64,000 nt of DNA from Caryophanales bacterium UBA6865 (GTDB lineage: Bacteria; Bacillota_I; Bacilli_A; RFN20; CAG-826): NCBI GenBank assembly GCA_002449265.1, contig DKCV01000028.1, positions 25,737 through 89,736 on the forward strand. The letters are read 5' to 3'. Shown here one piece after another: positions 62,823-64,000 of this stretch. Under the pieces are notes generated by a model. That model saw nothing but the letters and a program-made list of their open reading frames with translations, had not been told where the DNA came from and ran no database searches. Position 1 is the first letter of the stretch. Every line of letters starts with the position of its first letter. Both the position numbers and the translations under genes were made by a program.

Positions 62823-63842
62823 CTATTTATCGGATTTTTTCCCGAAAATGTCCCTGAATTTGATTCTTTTGTGAGTCGAAACTGCCATTTCGAGGAATTT
62901 TTTGACCTTTTCCATGCGGCTTCTCGGCTCCGACCAAATGAACCAAAAAAGGTTGCACCAACCCATGAGATCGTCCCTCGAAAACCCTCCATGCATCCGC
63001 AGGAAACGTTTGAACAGCGAGTGGACGTCGTTGATTTCATCCATTGGGTTGTCGCTGTCTTCTAGGCCTTTCGTTTCGGCTGCTTTGTGGACCTCGCTTC
63101 TAAGCCCGAGCTTGCTCACGAGAAGGGAATGGGAGTTGTCACCATCGTGGATCAAAAGCGAACCTAGCTTTATGTGACCCTCGAAAGCTTCCAGGGTCTT
63201 TTTCATTGACGGCTTCGGCACCCAGAGCGGGGCGATGATGAGGCCGGTTCCGTCGGTCGCCGTGGCTATGGCTATCTTGTTCCTCGATATCCCGCGCAGG
63301 GATTTGCCCGCTTCCGTGACCCTGTCTGGCTTGTCCACGGAGACGAACGTCTCATCGAGCCAAACCGTTTCGCCGAGCGACACGCCATCCTGGCACCCCT
63401 CGAGCACGGCGAAAACCTTCCTTAGCCAATAAAACCCCGTCGTTGTCGCATTTCTGTTGTCCCGCGCCGAAGAAACGACGGAGTGGAACTCGAGCAGGTG
63501 GAAAAGGTACTCTATCCATTCCGACATCGGTATTTTCTTCGAGTCAAACACCGTCTCGGACATCGGGTTGAACCTTTTGCCGCATGCGCCGCAGAGGAAT
63601 CTTTGAACGCCGTCTGGCCTCTTGCCGTCTTTGACGAAATCGGGCGACCCGCAATAAGGGCACGCGGCGACGTGGATCGAGTTCACCATAGCTATCTCCT
63701 CGGCGGATGGCCTCCTGTGCTTTTGCTCGAACCATTCGGAGATGGTTGCGTCTATCATCTTCTCGGAGGGCGAAAGGCATCCAGCGCCTTTCTTTGGGTA
63801 CGACCTAAAAGAGCCGCCCCACGTAGGGTTTCTTTTTTTCAT
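62823..63842 (-). CDS. IS1595-family (ISXO2-like) transposase
   Basis: 339 residues from the ATG at 63842; a TTG at 63890 would add 16. An N-terminal zinc ribbon (CPYCGSPD and CGACGKRF) is followed by a DDE-type core: Asp in WLDETF, Asp in IHDGDNSHS, then a NDVHSLFKRFLRMHGG segment where this family has its third residue. It appears intact, so the element may be active. The leader holds two hairpins (63907-63924 and 63931-63946) and a TATAAT close to 63957. Confidence 0.9.
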   Translation of the reverse strand: MKKRNPTWGGSFRSYPKKGAGCLSPSEKMIDATISEWFEQKHRRPSAEEIAMVNSIHVAACPYCGSPDFVKDGKRPDGVQRFLCGACGKRFNPMSETVFDSKKIPMSEWIEYLFHLLEFHSVVSSARDNRNATTTGFYWLRKVFAVLEGCQDGVSLGETVWLDETFVSVDKPDRVTEAGKSLRGISRNKIAIATATDGTGLIIAPLWVPKPSMKKTLEAFEGHIKLGSLLIHDGDNSHSLLVSKLGLRSEVHKAAETKGLEDSDNPMDEINDVHSLFKRFLRMHGGFSRDDLMGWCNLFWFIWSEPRSRMEKVKKFLEMAVSTHKRIKFRDIFGKKSDK

Positions 63843-63974
63843 GTTTTGGCGGTTTGTGCCTTCTGAGGGCTGTCTGAGCCAAACCGCCAAGTCTGAGCGT
63901 TCAAACAGCTTTCAGAAGAAAGCTCCTTCTGGCCGTTTTTACGGCCGATTACATTATACCAAGATGGCCTTCGT

Positions 63975-64000
63975 ATCAGTCATGTGCAAATAAAGACTTT
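63975..64000 (+). repeat. Right terminal inverted repeat of the insertion element
   Basis: Perfect 26-nt partner of 62788-62813, ending at the last base of the window. Confidence 0.95.

Larger units (their letters stand above)
62788..64000 (-). mobile_element. IS1595-like insertion element
   Basis: About 1.2 kb bounded by perfect 26-bp inverted repeats (62788-62813 and 63975-64000), beginning AAAGTCTTTATTTGCACATG. It may extend by a base past the window. One transposase gene fills it. The coding part is distinctly GC-richer than the host. The target-site duplication cannot be judged because the right flank is not in the window. Confidence 0.9.

Noticed and set aside
1..64000. Mycoplasma-type genetic code (TGA as Trp)
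   Set aside because: Several genes end at TGA in good context (for example at 32635-32637), Trp is encoded by TGG, and the tRNA-Trp has anticodon CCA.

Overview
The window looks like part of the chromosome of an anaerobic, low-GC Gram-positive bacterium, probably an uncultured gut member of the Bacilli (Erysipelotrichia or Mollicutes-related). The reasons are strong AGGAGG-type ribosome sites, CcpA cre boxes, standard use of TGA as stop, a glycyl-radical enzyme, a flavodiiron protein carrying rubredoxin, and a complete host-glycan (glucuronide) pathway. The taxonomic placement is inference; there is no rRNA here.

Layout. 1-5.5 kb: a Wadjet plasmid-defence operon (jetA, jetB, and jetC running off the left edge). 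5.5-10.3 kb: an iron alcohol dehydrogenase and a membrane-anchored, domain-swapped GH3 glycosidase with a perfect cre box. 10.4-15.1 kb: a four-gene ABC importer operon (iron/phosphonate type) that also encodes an MBL-fold hydrolase. 15.5-17.9 kb: eda, kdgK and a GntR regulator with TTGTATACAA-type operators. 18.2-22.1 kb: nitroreductase, esterase, and the YjjI/YjjW glycyl-radical pair. 22.1-30.3 kb: a beta-glucuronide cluster (glucuronidase, GPH transporter, AraC regulator, uxuA, uxuB, uxaC). 30.4-35.1 kb: a second AraC regulator and a MacB-like ABC system. 35.2-46.5 kb: housekeeping genes (apt, hpt, prs, pyrG, lipid kinase, two CNNM/CorC proteins, a guanylate kinase-like gene) plus a 910-residue membrane protein with nine copies of a short motif. 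46.6-49.8 kb: five overlapping genes resembling part of a Tad/type II secretion apparatus. 49.9-50.4 kb: acpP, tRNA-Asn and tRNA-Glu. 50.4-52.1 kb: debris of mobile elements with two candidate small RNAs. 52.1-62.6 kb: an ABC-2 exporter, MATE pump, GNAT, flavodiiron protein, sirtuin, DUF5662, a Trk/Ktr potassium system and YqeY. 62.6-64.0 kb: tRNA-Trp, then an IS1595-like element with perfect 26-bp ends.

How it fits together. Every enzyme needed to take a beta-glucuronide to pyruvate and glyceraldehyde-3-phosphate is present: uptake (GPH symporter), hydrolysis (glucuronidase), UxaC, UxuB, UxuA, KdgK and Eda. The first six genes surround an AraC regulator. Three pairs of TTGCAA-like boxes, always with centres 22 bp apart, sit in the promoter regions of that cluster. 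The kdgK/eda branch has its own GntR control. Cre boxes at the GH3, YjjI and transporter promoters suggest that all of this is subordinate to carbon catabolite repression.
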